From assembly GCF_001642995.1 (NCBI RefSeq), contig NZ_LOHS01000097.1:1-64000 (forward strand): a stretch of 64,000 nucleotides of DNA. Reading direction: 5' to 3'. The notes under the pieces were generated by a model. It was not told where the DNA came from. It did not search any database and worked only from the letters and a program-made list of their open reading frames with translations. This DNA is from Streptomyces jeddahensis. Its GTDB lineage: Bacteria; Actinomycetota; Actinomycetes; Streptomycetales; Streptomycetaceae. Below are positions 1-8,978 of this stretch, one piece after another (positions within the stretch are counted from its first letter, which is position 1; each line of letters starts with the position of its first letter). Position numbers and translations under genes: made by a program.

Positions 1-118
1 GCGCCCCAAAGGGGCGCGGGGCTGTATCGATATGCGGCTCCGCCGCGCGGGCGCGACCAGCCACGACGGCGCCGCAGCGAACCGACGGCACATCGCGGCA
101 CCCCCAGCGGAGCGCTCA
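1..118. repeat. Dispersed intergenic repeat B, copy 1
   Basis: This stretch begins with a GCGCCCC/GGGGCGC hairpin and runs to AGCGGAGCGCT just inside the end of the neighbouring minus-strand gene. It aligns by eye with 29417-29510. The shared blocks are the hairpin, GCGCGACCAGCCACGA, GGCGCCGCAG and CCAGCGGAGCGCT. Both copies lie just downstream of a gene's 3' end, so the hairpin may also serve as a terminator (inference). Confidence 0.7.
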
Positions 119-808
119 GGCGCCAGCCGAAGCCGCGCCCACCAGCGCCCGCATCACCCGCACGTCCTCGCCCATCTCCGGATGCCACTGCACGCCCAGC
201 ACCCAGTGCGGGCCGGGCAGCTCCACGGCCTCGACGGTGCCGTCCGGGGCATGGGCGCAGACCCGCAGGCCCTCGCCGAGCCGGCCCACCGCTTGATGGT
301 GGTACGTCGGCACGGACGTCTCCTCCGGCACGGCGTCCGCGTACCGCGTGCCCGGCACCGGCGTCACCGGGTGCCGCCCGAACACGCCCACGTCCTTGGT
401 GTGGCCCTCGAGGTGCTGGACCAGGGTGCCGCCCAAGGCCACGTTCAGCAGCTGCATGCCGCGGCAGATGCCGAGCAGCGGCGTACCGGACGACAGTGCC
501 GCGTCGATAAGGGCGAGTTCCCACGCGTCCCGCTCCCGGGCGGGCGGCCCGGTGCGCGGGTCCCGTTCGGCGCCGTACCGTACCGGCTCGACGTCCGGAC
601 CGCCCGCGATGACGAGCCCGTCCAGCCGCGCGAGCGCGGACTCGGCGTGCGCAGGGTCGTCCGGCGGCAACATCGCCGCGAGGCCGCCCGCGGCCTGCAC
701 GAGCCGCGGATAGCCGACCGGCAGCAGCGCCGCGTCCAGCTCCCAGGCGCCCCAGCGGGCCCCGGACTCGAGATACGTACTGACACCGATCAGCGGCCTG
801 CTGCTCAC
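116..808 (-). CDS. Class I glutamine amidotransferase-like gamma-glutamyl hydrolase (PuuD type)
   Basis: The product is a 230-residue gamma-glutamyl-gamma-aminobutyrate hydrolase family protein. It is expected to cleave the isopeptide bond of gamma-glutamylated amines or acids and release glutamate. The nucleophile elbow LLGICRGMQ places the catalytic Cys near residue 115, and GVQWHPEM supplies the His and Glu near 209 and 211. I chose the GTG at 808, which has a GAAGGGG-like ribosome site; an in-frame ATG at 853 would add 15 residues that look non-native. The gene follows the GntR regulator on the same strand and is close to the GlnA4-like ligase, so it probably performs the last step of that gamma-glutamylation pathway (inference from context). 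The family call is firm; the exact substrate is not readable from sequence. Confidence 0.88.
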   Translation of the reverse strand: MSSRPLIGVSTYLESGARWGAWELDAALLPVGYPRLVQAAGGLAAMLPPDDPAHAESALARLDGLVIAGGPDVEPVRYGAERDPRTGPPARERDAWELALIDAALSSGTPLLGICRGMQLLNVALGGTLVQHLEGHTKDVGVFGRHPVTPVPGTRYADAVPEETSVPTYHHQAVGRLGEGLRVCAHAPDGTVEAVELPGPHWVLGVQWHPEMGEDVRVMRALVGAASAGA

Positions 809-968
809 CCTGCACCCCTTCGACGTACGCGGCGCCTGCGTGCGACCTGGCACCCGGCGCGTTCAATGGAGCAAAGTCAAACCTTTACCCGGATGTGCGG
901 CGGAATCAAGCCCGCTGAACGGCGCGGGCGTCGGCGCCTCGCGCGCTCACGCCGGAAGGCCCCGCAGC

Positions 969-1694
969 TCACGTCAGGAACCCCCGCAGCAGGGCCGCCG
1001 TGCCCGCGCAGTGCTCACGCATGATTTCGCGCGCCGCGTCGGCGTCCCCGTCGAGGACGGCCTCCACCAGGGCGGTGTGCTGGCGCTGGGAGTGCTCGAG
1101 GTTCCGTACCAGCAGCGGGATGCAGTCCAGCAGGTCGTTGACCTGCGCGCGTACGGCCGCGTACTGAGCGGCCAGTGACGGCGAGCCGCACAGCTCGGCC
1201 AGCGTCAGGTGGAGCAGCGTGTCGCGCCGACGGTAGTCGGCCAGCGGTGCGTCGCGGGTCCCGGCGAGGGCGTCCCGCAGCGGCCGGGCCTGCTCGCCGG
1301 TCAGTCCCCGCGCCGCGCACAGTCCGGCGGCCCCGACCTCCAGTACCTCGCGGAACCGCAGCACGTCCTCGACGTCGGTCTTCTCGATGCGCCGCCGCAG
1401 CTCGTCCTCGCCGGGTATGCCGGTCCGCTCCACGACGAAGGTGCCGCCGTACCGACCGCGCCGGGACTCCACCAGGCCCTCGTCCTGCAGGACCTTCAGC
1501 ACCTCGCGCAGCGTCACCCGGCTGATGCCGAGACGCTCGGCCAGCGCGCGCTCCGACGGCAGCCGACCGCCGCCGGGCACCAGCCCGAGCCGGACCACCT
1601 GGAGGATCTGCTCCAGCGCCTCCTCGAAGCCGTTGCCGGCCCGCACCGGCCGGAGCACCGGTGTCATCCGGTCGTCGGCGTCGGCCTCTGACAT
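969..1694 (-). CDS. FadR-subfamily GntR transcriptional regulator
   Basis: This 241-residue protein has an N-terminal winged helix (about residues 25-90, with LPSERALAERLGISRVTLRE as the helix-turn-helix) and an all-helical FCD-type ligand domain. It is divergent from the glnA4-like gene, about 100 bp away, and upstream of the hydrolase gene on its own strand. That position suggests local control of the amine catabolic locus. In S. coelicolor a GntR-type regulator next to glnA4 has been linked to polyamine/ethanolamine use (from memory). The ATG at 1694 fits the family length. The ligand is not deducible from sequence. Confidence 0.9.
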   Translation of the reverse strand: MSEADADDRMTPVLRPVRAGNGFEEALEQILQVVRLGLVPGGGRLPSERALAERLGISRVTLREVLKVLQDEGLVESRRGRYGGTFVVERTGIPGEDELRRRIEKTDVEDVLRFREVLEVGAAGLCAARGLTGEQARPLRDALAGTRDAPLADYRRRDTLLHLTLAELCGSPSLAAQYAAVRAQVNDLLDCIPLLVRNLEHSQRQHTALVEAVLDGDADAAREIMREHCAGTAALLRGFLT

Positions 1695-1735
1695 ACGGGC
1701 GCACCCCCTTCCAGAAACGTCCGCGAGCCCTTCCC

Positions 1736-1746
1736 AACCAATGGTT
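1736..1746. promoter_or_regulatory. Candidate operator palindrome between the regulator and glnA4-like gene
   Basis: AACCAATGGTT is an odd-centred palindrome (AACCA-A-TGGTT) in the divergent intergenic region, about 47 bp before the ligase start. Its placement suits a GntR site. However, the arms run opposite to the usual FadR-type TGGT-N-ACCA pattern, so the assignment is tentative. Confidence 0.35.
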
Positions 1747-1793
1747 CTCAGGAATACCTTAAGTGCCTCGGCTGACCGAAGGAGGCCCTTCCC

Positions 1794-3170
1794 GTGGCAG
1801 ACGGCACGGCAGACCGCACACCCCCGCTCAGCGTCGACGAACTACACGCACGCGTCGCGAGCGGCGAGATCGACACCGTCGTCCTGGCCTTCCCCGACAT
1901 GCAGGGCCGCCTCCAGGGCAAGCGGTTCGCCGCCCGCTTCTTCCTCGACGAGGTCCTCGACCACGGCACCGAGGGCTGCAACTACCTGCTGGCCGTCGAC
2001 ACGGAGATGAACACCGTCGACGGCTACGACATGTCCTCCTGGGACCGCGGCTACGGCGACTTCGCCATGCACCCGGACCTGACCACGCTGCGCCGCGTGC
2101 CCTGGAACGAGGGCACGGCCATGCTGATCGCCGACCTGGCCTGGAACGACGGCTCGCCCGTGGTCGCCGCGCCCCGCCAGATCCTCCGCCGCCAGCTCGA
2201 CCGCCTCGCCGAGCACGGCTTCACCGCCCAGGTCGGCACCGAACTCGAGTTCATCGTCTTCAAGGACACGTACGAGCAGGCCTGGGACGCGGGATACCGC
2301 GGCCTCACCCCGGCCAACCAGTACAACATCGACTACTCCGTGCTCGGCACGGGCCGTATCGAGCCCCTGCTCCGCCGTATCCGCAACGAGATGGCGGGCG
2401 CGGGCCTGACCGTCGAGTCGGCCAAGGGCGAGTGCAACCCCGGCCAGCACGAGATCGCCTTCCGCTACGACGAGGCCCTGGTCACCTGCGACCAGCACGC
2501 CATCTACAAGACCGGCGCCAAGGAGATCGCCGCCCAGGAGGGCGTCTCGATCACCTTCATGGCCAAGTACAACGAGCGCGAGGGCAACTCCTGCCACATC
2601 CACCTCTCGCTCGCCGACGCGGACGGCAACAACGCCATGGCCGGTGCCGGTCCTGGCGGCATGTCCGAGGTCATGCGCCACTTCCTCGCCGGCCAGCTGG
2701 CCGCCCTCCGCGACTTCTCCCTGCTGTACGCGCCCAACATCAACTCCTACAAGCGCTTCCAGCCGGGTTCCTTCGCCCCCACCGCGGTCGCCTGGGGGTA
2801 TGACAACCGCACCTGCGCGCTGCGTGTGGTCGGCCACGGCCGCTCGATGCGCTTCGAGAACCGGCTGCCGGGCGGCGACGTCAACCCGCACCTCGCGGTC
2901 GCGGGCCTGGTCGCGGCGGGCCTCCACGGCATCGAGCAGAAGCTCGAACTGCCGGAACCGTGCCCGGGCAACGCGTACACCGCGGACTACGAACACGTCC
3001 CCACCACCCTCCGCGAGGCCGCCGAGCTCTGGGAGACCAGCCCCATCGCCAAGGCCGCCTTCGGGGACGAGGTGGTCGCGCACTACCGCAACATGGCGCG
3101 CGTCGAGCTGGACGCCTTCGACGCCGCGGTGACCGACTGGGAGCTCCGCCGCTCCTTCGAACGCATGTGA
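1794..3170 (+). CDS. glnA4: Glutamine synthetase-like gamma-glutamyl-amine ligase (GlnA4-type)
   Basis: This is a 458-residue glutamine-synthetase fold enzyme that should use ATP to join glutamate to an amine. The beta-grasp N-domain is at residues 10-110. The catalytic domain carries GTELEFIVFKD, the metal/Glu segment NEREGNSCHIHLSL and the Arg-rich RFENRLPGGDVNPHLAVAG. Start is the GTG at 1794 behind AAGGAGG. Context (adjacent gamma-glutamyl hydrolase, FadR-type regulator, aldehyde dehydrogenase) matches the S. coelicolor GlnA4 neighbourhood, where GlnA4 was reported as gamma-glutamylethanolamide synthetase. It is not the assimilatory GlnA: length and context differ and the adenylylation-type C-terminus is absent. 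Ethanolamine versus polyamine specificity is inferred from synteny. Confidence 0.85.
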   Translation: MADGTADRTPPLSVDELHARVASGEIDTVVLAFPDMQGRLQGKRFAARFFLDEVLDHGTEGCNYLLAVDTEMNTVDGYDMSSWDRGYGDFAMHPDLTTLRRVPWNEGTAMLIADLAWNDGSPVVAAPRQILRRQLDRLAEHGFTAQVGTELEFIVFKDTYEQAWDAGYRGLTPANQYNIDYSVLGTGRIEPLLRRIRNEMAGAGLTVESAKGECNPGQHEIAFRYDEALVTCDQHAIYKTGAKEIAAQEGVSITFMAKYNEREGNSCHIHLSLADADGNNAMAGAGPGGMSEVMRHFLAGQLAALRDFSLLYAPNINSYKRFQPGSFAPTAVAWGYDNRTCALRVVGHGRSMRFENRLPGGDVNPHLAVAGLVAAGLHGIEQKLELPEPCPGNAYTADYEHVPTTLREAAELWETSPIAKAAFGDEVVAHYRNMARVELDAFDAAVTDWELRRSFERM

Positions 3171-3178
3171 GGCCCTTC

Positions 3179-4561
3179 TTGTCGTACGAGTCCCACGAGT
3201 CCTCCGAGCTTCAGGTACTCAATCCGGCCACCGAGGAGGTCGTCGCGACCGTCCCGGCGGCGACCGCCCAGGACGTGGACGCGGCGGTCGTACGCGCCAG
3301 CGAGGCCCAGTCGCGGTGGGCCGCCCTCGCGCCCGCCGACCGGGCGCGTGCGCTGCGCCGCTTCGCCGCCGTCGTCGACGAACACCTCGAAGAACTGGCC
3401 CGGTTGGAGGTCACCGAGGCGGGCCACACCATCGGCAACGCCCGCTGGGAGGCGGGCAACGTCCGCGATCTGCTGGACTACTCGGCCGGGGGAGTGGAGC
3501 GGCTGAGCGGCCGCCAGATCCCGGTCCCGGGCGGCCTAGACGTCACGCTCCTCGAACCGCTCGGCGTGGTCGGCGTCATCGCGCCCTGGAACTTCCCGAT
3601 GCCGATCGCCGCCTGGGGCACCGCCCCTGCACTCGCGGCGGGCAACGCGGTGATCCTCAAGCCCGCCGAGACCACGCCCCTGACCGCGCTACGGCTTGCC
3701 GAACTCGCCCCGGAGGCCGGCCTTCCCGAACACCTCTTCCAGGTGCTGCCGGGGGAGGGGCCGGTGGCCGGGAACGCCCTCGTCGAGCACCCGGGAGTCG
3801 CGAAGATCGTCTTCACCGGATCGACGCGCGTCGGCAAGCAGATCATGGCGAAGTGCGCCGACCGTGTGAAGCGCGTGACCCTCGAACTCGGCGGCAAGAG
3901 CCCCAACATCGTCTTCGCCGACGCGGACATCGAGGCGGCCGCTCTGAGCGCGCCCATGTCGTTCCTCGACAACTCCGGCCAGGACTGCTGCGCCCGCACC
4001 CGCATCCTCGTCCAGCGCACGGCGTACGACCGCTTCCTGGAACTCCTCGCCCCGGCCGTCGAGTCCGTCGTCGTCGGCGACCCCGCCGACGAGAAGAGCC
4101 AGATGGGCCCGCTGATCTCGAAGGCTCAGCTGGAGCGCGTCCGTTCGTACGTCCCGGCGGACGCGGAGGGGATCCACGGAAAGGTCCCCGACGGCCCCGG
4201 CTTCTGGTTCGCGCCCACCGTCCTCACCGATATCGATCCGCACGCGCGCGTGGCCGTCGAGGAGGTCTTCGGCCCTGTCGCGGTCGTCCTGCCCTTCGAG
4301 GACGAGGCTGACGCGGTACGGCTGGCCAACGCCACCGAGTACGGCCTGTCCGGCTCGATCTGGACGCGCGACGTGGGCAGGGCGCTGCGCGTGTCCCAGG
4401 CGGTGCGGGCAGGCAACCTGTCCGTCAACTCCCACTCCAGCGTCCGCTACTGGACCCCGTTCGGCGGCTACCAGCAGTCGGGCCTCGGCCGCGAGCTCGG
4501 CCCCGACGCCCTGACCGCTTTCACCGAGACCAAGAACGTCTTCATCAGCACGGAGGCCTGA
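3179..4561 (+). CDS. Aldehyde dehydrogenase (NAD(P)+), probably acting on gamma-glutamyl aldehydes
   Basis: This 460-residue aldehyde dehydrogenase has the Rossmann segment ending FTGSTRVGKQIM, the general-base motif ELGGKSPN and the catalytic motif FLDNSGQDCCARTR, with the nucleophilic Cys near residue 270. I chose the TTG at 3179, six bases after a GAGG site that overlaps the stop of glnA4. The GTG at 3167 forms a GTGA overlap with that stop and would add four residues. The gene is clearly co-transcribed with the ligase. The expected role is oxidation of the gamma-glutamyl aldehyde formed after the ligated amine is oxidised, but no amine oxidase or dehydrogenase is adjacent, so that step must be encoded elsewhere or done by the next gene (inference). 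Confidence 0.88.
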   Translation: MSYESHESSELQVLNPATEEVVATVPAATAQDVDAAVVRASEAQSRWAALAPADRARALRRFAAVVDEHLEELARLEVTEAGHTIGNARWEAGNVRDLLDYSAGGVERLSGRQIPVPGGLDVTLLEPLGVVGVIAPWNFPMPIAAWGTAPALAAGNAVILKPAETTPLTALRLAELAPEAGLPEHLFQVLPGEGPVAGNALVEHPGVAKIVFTGSTRVGKQIMAKCADRVKRVTLELGGKSPNIVFADADIEAAALSAPMSFLDNSGQDCCARTRILVQRTAYDRFLELLAPAVESVVVGDPADEKSQMGPLISKAQLERVRSYVPADAEGIHGKVPDGPGFWFAPTVLTDIDPHARVAVEEVFGPVAVVLPFEDEADAVRLANATEYGLSGSIWTRDVGRALRVSQAVRAGNLSVNSHSSVRYWTPFGGYQQSGLGRELGPDALTAFTETKNVFISTEA

Positions 4562-4568
4562 GCCCGAT

Positions 4569-5354
4569 ATGACGACCGAAGAAACCATCTGCCGCCGCCT
4601 GGTGGGCCGCACCGCCGTCATCACCGGAGCCGGCAGCGGCATCGGCCTCGCCACCGCCCGCCGGCTCGCCTCCGAGGGTGCGAACGTCGTCTGCGGCGAC
4701 GTCGACGAGGTACGCGGCAAGGCCGCCGCCGAGGAGGTCGGCGGAACCTTCGTGAAGGTCGACGTCACCGACCCCGAACAGGTCGAGGCCCTGTTCAAGA
4801 CCGCGTACGACACCTATGGCAGCGTCGACGTCGCGTTCAACAACGCGGGCATCTCGCCGCCCGACGACGACTCCATCCTGGAGACCGGCCTGGAGGCATG
4901 GAAGCGCGTCCAGGAGGTCAACCTCACCTCCGTCTACCTGTGCTGCAAGGCCGCCATCCCCTACATGCGGCGCCAGGGCAAGGGCTCCATCATCAATACC
5001 GCGTCGTTCGTGGCCCGGATGGGCGCGGCGACCTCGCAGATCTCGTACACCGCGTCCAAGGGCGGGGTGCTTGCGATGTCGCGCGAGCTCGGGGTGCAGT
5101 TCGCCCGCGAGGGCATCCGCGTCAACGCGCTCTGCCCGGGACCGGTCAACACCCCACTGCTGCAGGAGCTGTTCGCCAAGGACCCCGAGCGGGCCGCGCG
5201 CCGCCTGGTCCACATCCCCGTGGGCCGGTTCGCCGAGGCCGAGGAGATCGCGGCCGCGGTGGCCTTCCTGGCGAGCGACGACTCGTCGTTCGTCAACGCC
5301 ACGGACTTCCTTGTGGACGGGGGGATTTCGGGGGCGTACGTCACACCGCTTTAG
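4569..5354 (+). CDS. Short-chain dehydrogenase/reductase (SDR, glucose-1-DH/FabG-like)
   Basis: This 261-residue classical SDR has the cofactor loop TGAGSGIG (residues 19-26), the NNAG motif and the active-site Tyr160-x3-Lys164 in SYTASKGG. The C-terminal DFLVDGGISGAY is typical of the tetrameric subfamily. It begins 7 bp after the aldehyde dehydrogenase stop, so it is the last gene of the glnA4-like operon. It could oxidise the alcohol form of a gamma-glutamyl amide (such as gamma-glutamylethanolamide) to the aldehyde used by the preceding enzyme, which would close the gap in the pathway. That role is inferred from position only. Confidence 0.88.
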   Translation: MTTEETICRRLVGRTAVITGAGSGIGLATARRLASEGANVVCGDVDEVRGKAAAEEVGGTFVKVDVTDPEQVEALFKTAYDTYGSVDVAFNNAGISPPDDDSILETGLEAWKRVQEVNLTSVYLCCKAAIPYMRRQGKGSIINTASFVARMGAATSQISYTASKGGVLAMSRELGVQFAREGIRVNALCPGPVNTPLLQELFAKDPERAARRLVHIPVGRFAEAEEIAAAVAFLASDDSSFVNATDFLVDGGISGAYVTPL

Positions 5355-5378
5355 TCGCGACGGCTGGGTGCCTCTGCC

Positions 5379-6581
5379 TCAGAGGTACGTGCGACCCTCG
5401 CCCCGGTACGTCGGGACGGTCGCCGTCACGGTCTCCTCCTGGACCAGGTGCAGTTCGTCGAACCGTTCGCACAGCTCACCGGCCTTGGCGTGCCGGAACC
5501 ACACCTTGTCGCCGATCAGCAGATCGTCCGCCGGGGCACCCAGCAGCGGGGTCTGCACCTCGCCGGGCCCTTCCTGGGGGTCGTACCGCAGCCCCTCCGG
5601 CAGATACGGCACCGGCAGCCGGTCGGCGCCCGCGGCACCCGACGCCGGGTACCCGCCGCCCAGCACGGTCACCACGCCCACTCCCGGCCTGCGGACGACG
5701 GGCTGCGCGAACAGGGCGGCCGGACGCCCGCGGAACGACGTGTAGTTGTCGAAGAGCCGGGGCACGTAGAGCCCCGAGCCGGCGGCGATCTCCGTGACCG
5801 CGTCCTCGGCGGCGGTGTGCTGCACGCTGCCCGTGCCGCCGCCGTTCACGAACTCCAGATCCGGCGCCACGGCACGCACGGCGCGTATCGCCTCCGCACG
5901 GCGCTCGGCGAGCTCGCGCCGGGCCGCTGCCTGCATCAGCCGGACCGCGCGCGACCGCAGAGGCCGTCCGGCGACGGAGTCGCCGACGCCCGCGATGTGG
6001 CCTTCGTACCCCATCACGCCGACCAGCCGGAACCCCGGCCGACGGGCCACCACACGGGCCAGCTCGGCCAGTTGGGCGGGGGAGTGCAGGGGCGAGCGCC
6101 GCGCTCCGACCCGTATCCGTCCGCCGAGCAGCCGCAGCGACGTGTCCAGTTCCAGACACACCCGCACCTCCTCGCGGCCGCCGTCCCGGGCGTCGTCGAT
6201 GAGGTGGAGCTGCGCCGGGTCGTCGATCATCACGGTCACCGCGGCCGCGAGCTTGGGGTCGCTCGTCAGCTCGGCGAACGCCTTCCGGTCAGCCGACGGA
6301 TAGGCGAGCAGGACGTCGTCGAACCCGGAACGCGCAAGCCAGAGCGACTCGGCGAGCGTGAACGACATGATCCCGGCGAACCCCTCGCGAGCCAGCACAC
6401 GTTCGAGCAGGGCCCGGCAGCGAACGGACTTGCTGGCGACCCGGATCGGCTTGCCGCCCGCCCGGCGCACGAGTTCCGCGGCGTTGGCGTCGAACGCGTC
6501 CAGATCCACGATCGCGAGAGGGGCCTCGAGGTGGGCTGTGGCCCGGTCGTACCGGGCTCGGTCGGTGGCACGGGCAGTCAT
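5379..6581 (-). CDS. Fold-type III PLP enzyme (D-threonine aldolase/D-serine dehydratase-like)
   Basis: This 400-residue protein has an alanine-racemase N-terminal barrel followed by a D-serine-dehydratase-like beta domain. The PLP lysine is predicted at residue 51 in RVASKSVRCR. HAKAGELCER near the C-terminus carries the His and Cys expected for the metal site of the D-threonine aldolase/DSD1 group. Such enzymes cleave or deaminate D-hydroxy-amino acids. The gene converges with the SDR 24 bp away and has a 216 bp divergent region with the next gene. It has no evident operon partner. The reaction (aldolase versus deaminase) cannot be settled from sequence alone. Confidence 0.82.
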   Translation of the reverse strand: MTARATDRARYDRATAHLEAPLAIVDLDAFDANAAELVRRAGGKPIRVASKSVRCRALLERVLAREGFAGIMSFTLAESLWLARSGFDDVLLAYPSADRKAFAELTSDPKLAAAVTVMIDDPAQLHLIDDARDGGREEVRVCLELDTSLRLLGGRIRVGARRSPLHSPAQLAELARVVARRPGFRLVGVMGYEGHIAGVGDSVAGRPLRSRAVRLMQAAARRELAERRAEAIRAVRAVAPDLEFVNGGGTGSVQHTAAEDAVTEIAAGSGLYVPRLFDNYTSFRGRPAALFAQPVVRRPGVGVVTVLGGGYPASGAAGADRLPVPYLPEGLRYDPQEGPGEVQTPLLGAPADDLLIGDKVWFRHAKAGELCERFDELHLVQEETVTATVPTYRGEGRTYL

Positions 6582-6797
6582 GGCCGAAGCCTGCCAGACT
6601 GGATTACCGCAGGGTAGGGGGATGTTCCGGGCAGATCACCCCGGCCGGTGGACTGGTTCCCGTTCGAGCCGGGTCAGCCCGTAGAGTGACGCGGAACGCA
6701 GAAAAGCACGCGACGCGCCTGTGCCTGAGGGGCGACAGGCCGGCTCCCGGCCGGTCTGCCCGGGCACCGCGGCAGGGCACCAGGAAACGGGGGGTGC

Positions 6798-8978
6798 ATG
6801 AGCGCCGAACCACGACGCGCGCCTACCCCGCCACGCCCGGCGATACCTCCCCGTACGTTCGCGGACGACGCGACGCCTCCGGCGGACAACGCGTCCGCCA
6901 TGGGCACCGCGTCCACCATGGGCACCGCGCCCGAGGCGAGGGTCCCGTCTGCGTCGCGTGTGGCGGGCGACGATTCGCCTTCGACGAGGACGTCTGCCGG
7001 AGGAGGGGACGGGACGGCGGCCGACCGCCTGCCGCGGACTCTGAACGAGGGCAGCCCCTGGCCCTCGACGCCTTTGACCGAGCGCCCGGACATCAGCGAC
7101 GGCGACGGCGACGACGGCGAACGCCTGCCGAGGAACGGCGGCACTGACACGGCCTCGCGCGCGGCCGTCGACCGTACGCAGGCACAGCCGACCCGAGTCG
7201 GGGCCCGCTCGGGCACGGGACCGTTGCCCACCTCAGCCGTGTGGGATGGCTCTGCGCCTGCGGAACCGCCGCCCCCGCCGGCCACGGCGCGGTTCCCTGA
7301 CACACCACCGGCACCGACGGGATCGGTGCGCCTTCCGGATGCGCCACCCGCCTCGGCGCCGCCCGCGTCGGCGGGTTCGGTGGGTCTGCCGGATGCGTCG
7401 CCCGCGTCGGCGGGTTCGGTGGGTCTGCCGGATGCGTCGCCCGCGCCGACCGGTTCGGTGCGTCGTCCGGACGCGGCGCCGGCGCCGACCGGTTCGGTGC
7501 GTCCCCTGGATGCCACGACCGCTGCTCCCGTCGTTCCGCCGCGCCCCGCGGTCGCCCCGAGGACGGCCGAGTGGAGCGCCCAGGCAGGGACCGACGGCAC
7601 GGCGCCGGGCGATGGTGTGGCGCCCGGCGATGGCGTACGCCCGGTCGTACCGCCGCAGCCCGCCGCACCCCCGAGCGTCGGTGCCCGGGACGGATCAGTC
7701 CCGCCAGGAGCAGTCCCGCCACCCCCGCCGTGCCCGCCGCCTCCGCCTGCGCGCCCGGCGGTTCCTGCGCCCCCGGTGGTTCCTCCGGCCCGGTCGGCGG
7801 CTTCGCCTGTGCCGCCTGGTCGCGCGGCGGCCGACGCGGCCGGACCTGTCGTGTCGAGCGCCGCGTCCGAGGAGGACGCGCCGAGGGGTGGTTCGCCCGG
7901 TTCGTCGCCGTCCAGTTCGTCTTCGTCGCCGTCCGCTGCGCCCGAGGAGCGGCCCGCCGAGACCACCGCGCGCCTGCGCCCGATCAAGGACGACGGCCGA
8001 CCCGGAACCGGCCCGGCCCGGACGCCCGCATCCTCGGCCATGACGCCGGCCGCGGGTGTGCCCATCGCCGCGTTCCCGACGATTCCAGGTCCTTCCGGTG
8101 CCTCAGGTACCCACGCCGCTGGCCCGATGCCTCCCGCGCAGGGAGCCGGACGGCCGTTCGCGGGCTTCGCGCAGCAGGACGCGTACGACGACGACACCAC
8201 GCGGCTACGGCCCATCAGGGCGCGGAGCCGGTCCAGGGCCGTGGCCGCCGTGGTCTGCGCCGTGCTCGGTCTCGGGCTGATGGGCGGTGCCGTGACCGGG
8301 AGCTGGCTGACCGGCGACAGCTCGGCGGCCGCCGGCAGCGCGGACTCCTTCGCGGACGCCGGCGACCTGTGGCACAGCGTCCCCGTCGACCGGCTCTTCC
8401 CGCCCGTCGTCAAGGGCGACGGTGCGGGCCCTGGCGGAGCCGACCGCGTCTGGACGCGGATAGCCGTCGCCCCGGACAGCGGCTGCAAGGCCGCCTTCGA
8501 CCCGCTGCTGCGCAAGGCCCTCGCCCCCGTCGGCTGTCTGCGCCTGCTGCGCGCCACCTACACGGACGCCACCCGCAGCAGTGTCACGACCGTCGGACTG
8601 CTGTTCACCAAGGCCGACGCCGACGGCATGCGCGCGCTGCGGGCGCGTTTCGAGGACGAAGGGCTCGACCGGCGCAGCGACCTGATGCCCCGGCCGTACG
8701 CGGCGAAGGGCACCGTCGCCGCCGGCTTCGGCGACGACCAGCGGGCGTCCTGGACCATATCCGTGCTCACCGACGCCCCCGTCGTCGTCTACGCGGTCTC
8801 GGGGTTTGCCGACGGCCGCACCGTCGAGGAACCGCAGCCCGCCGCCGAGGCCATGAAGACCGGCGCCACCACCGCCCCCGCCCAGGCGGGCCTCGGCCAC
8901 GAGGCGAACGGGATCGCCGACCGTATCGAGCGGAGCCTGCGCAAAACCGTCACAGCGGCCACGGAGAACTCCTCATGA
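6798..8978 (+). CDS. Long disordered single-pass membrane protein paired with a subtilase
   Basis: This 726-residue protein is not assignable to a named family by eye. About 475 N-terminal residues are Pro/Ala/Ser/Thr-rich, low-complexity and presumably cytosolic and disordered, with 13-residue tandem repeats at nucleotides about 7309-7515. One hydrophobic segment follows (about residues 481-502, AVAAVVCAVLGLGLMGGAVT). A compact external domain of about 220 residues contains a likely Cys pair (GCKAAF and VGCLRL). The ATG at 6798 has a GGGGGG-rich site upstream. Its stop overlaps the ATG of the S8 peptidase gene (ATGA), so the two are translationally coupled and probably interact at the membrane. 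Function unknown. Confidence 0.8.
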   Translation: MSAEPRRAPTPPRPAIPPRTFADDATPPADNASAMGTASTMGTAPEARVPSASRVAGDDSPSTRTSAGGGDGTAADRLPRTLNEGSPWPSTPLTERPDISDGDGDDGERLPRNGGTDTASRAAVDRTQAQPTRVGARSGTGPLPTSAVWDGSAPAEPPPPPATARFPDTPPAPTGSVRLPDAPPASAPPASAGSVGLPDASPASAGSVGLPDASPAPTGSVRRPDAAPAPTGSVRPLDATTAAPVVPPRPAVAPRTAEWSAQAGTDGTAPGDGVAPGDGVRPVVPPQPAAPPSVGARDGSVPPGAVPPPPPCPPPPPARPAVPAPPVVPPARSAASPVPPGRAAADAAGPVVSSAASEEDAPRGGSPGSSPSSSSSSPSAAPEERPAETTARLRPIKDDGRPGTGPARTPASSAMTPAAGVPIAAFPTIPGPSGASGTHAAGPMPPAQGAGRPFAGFAQQDAYDDDTTRLRPIRARSRSRAVAAVVCAVLGLGLMGGAVTGSWLTGDSSAAAGSADSFADAGDLWHSVPVDRLFPPVVKGDGAGPGGADRVWTRIAVAPDSGCKAAFDPLLRKALAPVGCLRLLRATYTDATRSSVTTVGLLFTKADADGMRALRARFEDEGLDRRSDLMPRPYAAKGTVAAGFGDDQRASWTISVLTDAPVVVYAVSGFADGRTVEEPQPAAEAMKTGATTAPAQAGLGHEANGIADRIERSLRKTVTAATENSS
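7309..7515 (+). repeat. In-gene tandem 39-bp repeat (13-aa unit)
   Basis: About five units of a 13-residue motif, roughly P-A-S-A-G-S-V-G-L-P-D-A-S, lie in the disordered half of the membrane protein. Two adjacent units are identical at the DNA level. The others read PAPTGSVRRPDAA and PAPTGSVRPLDAT. Length is likely to vary between strains. Confidence 0.8.

Noticed and set aside
7309..7515. Regular repeats resembling a CRISPR array
   Set aside because: The units are 39-bp in-frame coding repeats without spacers, inside a protein gene.
6674..8557. 627-residue Gly/Ala-rich open frame antisense to the disordered membrane protein
   Set aside because: The sense frame has a ribosome site, a membrane helix, an outer domain and an ATGA link to the protease; the antisense frame has none.
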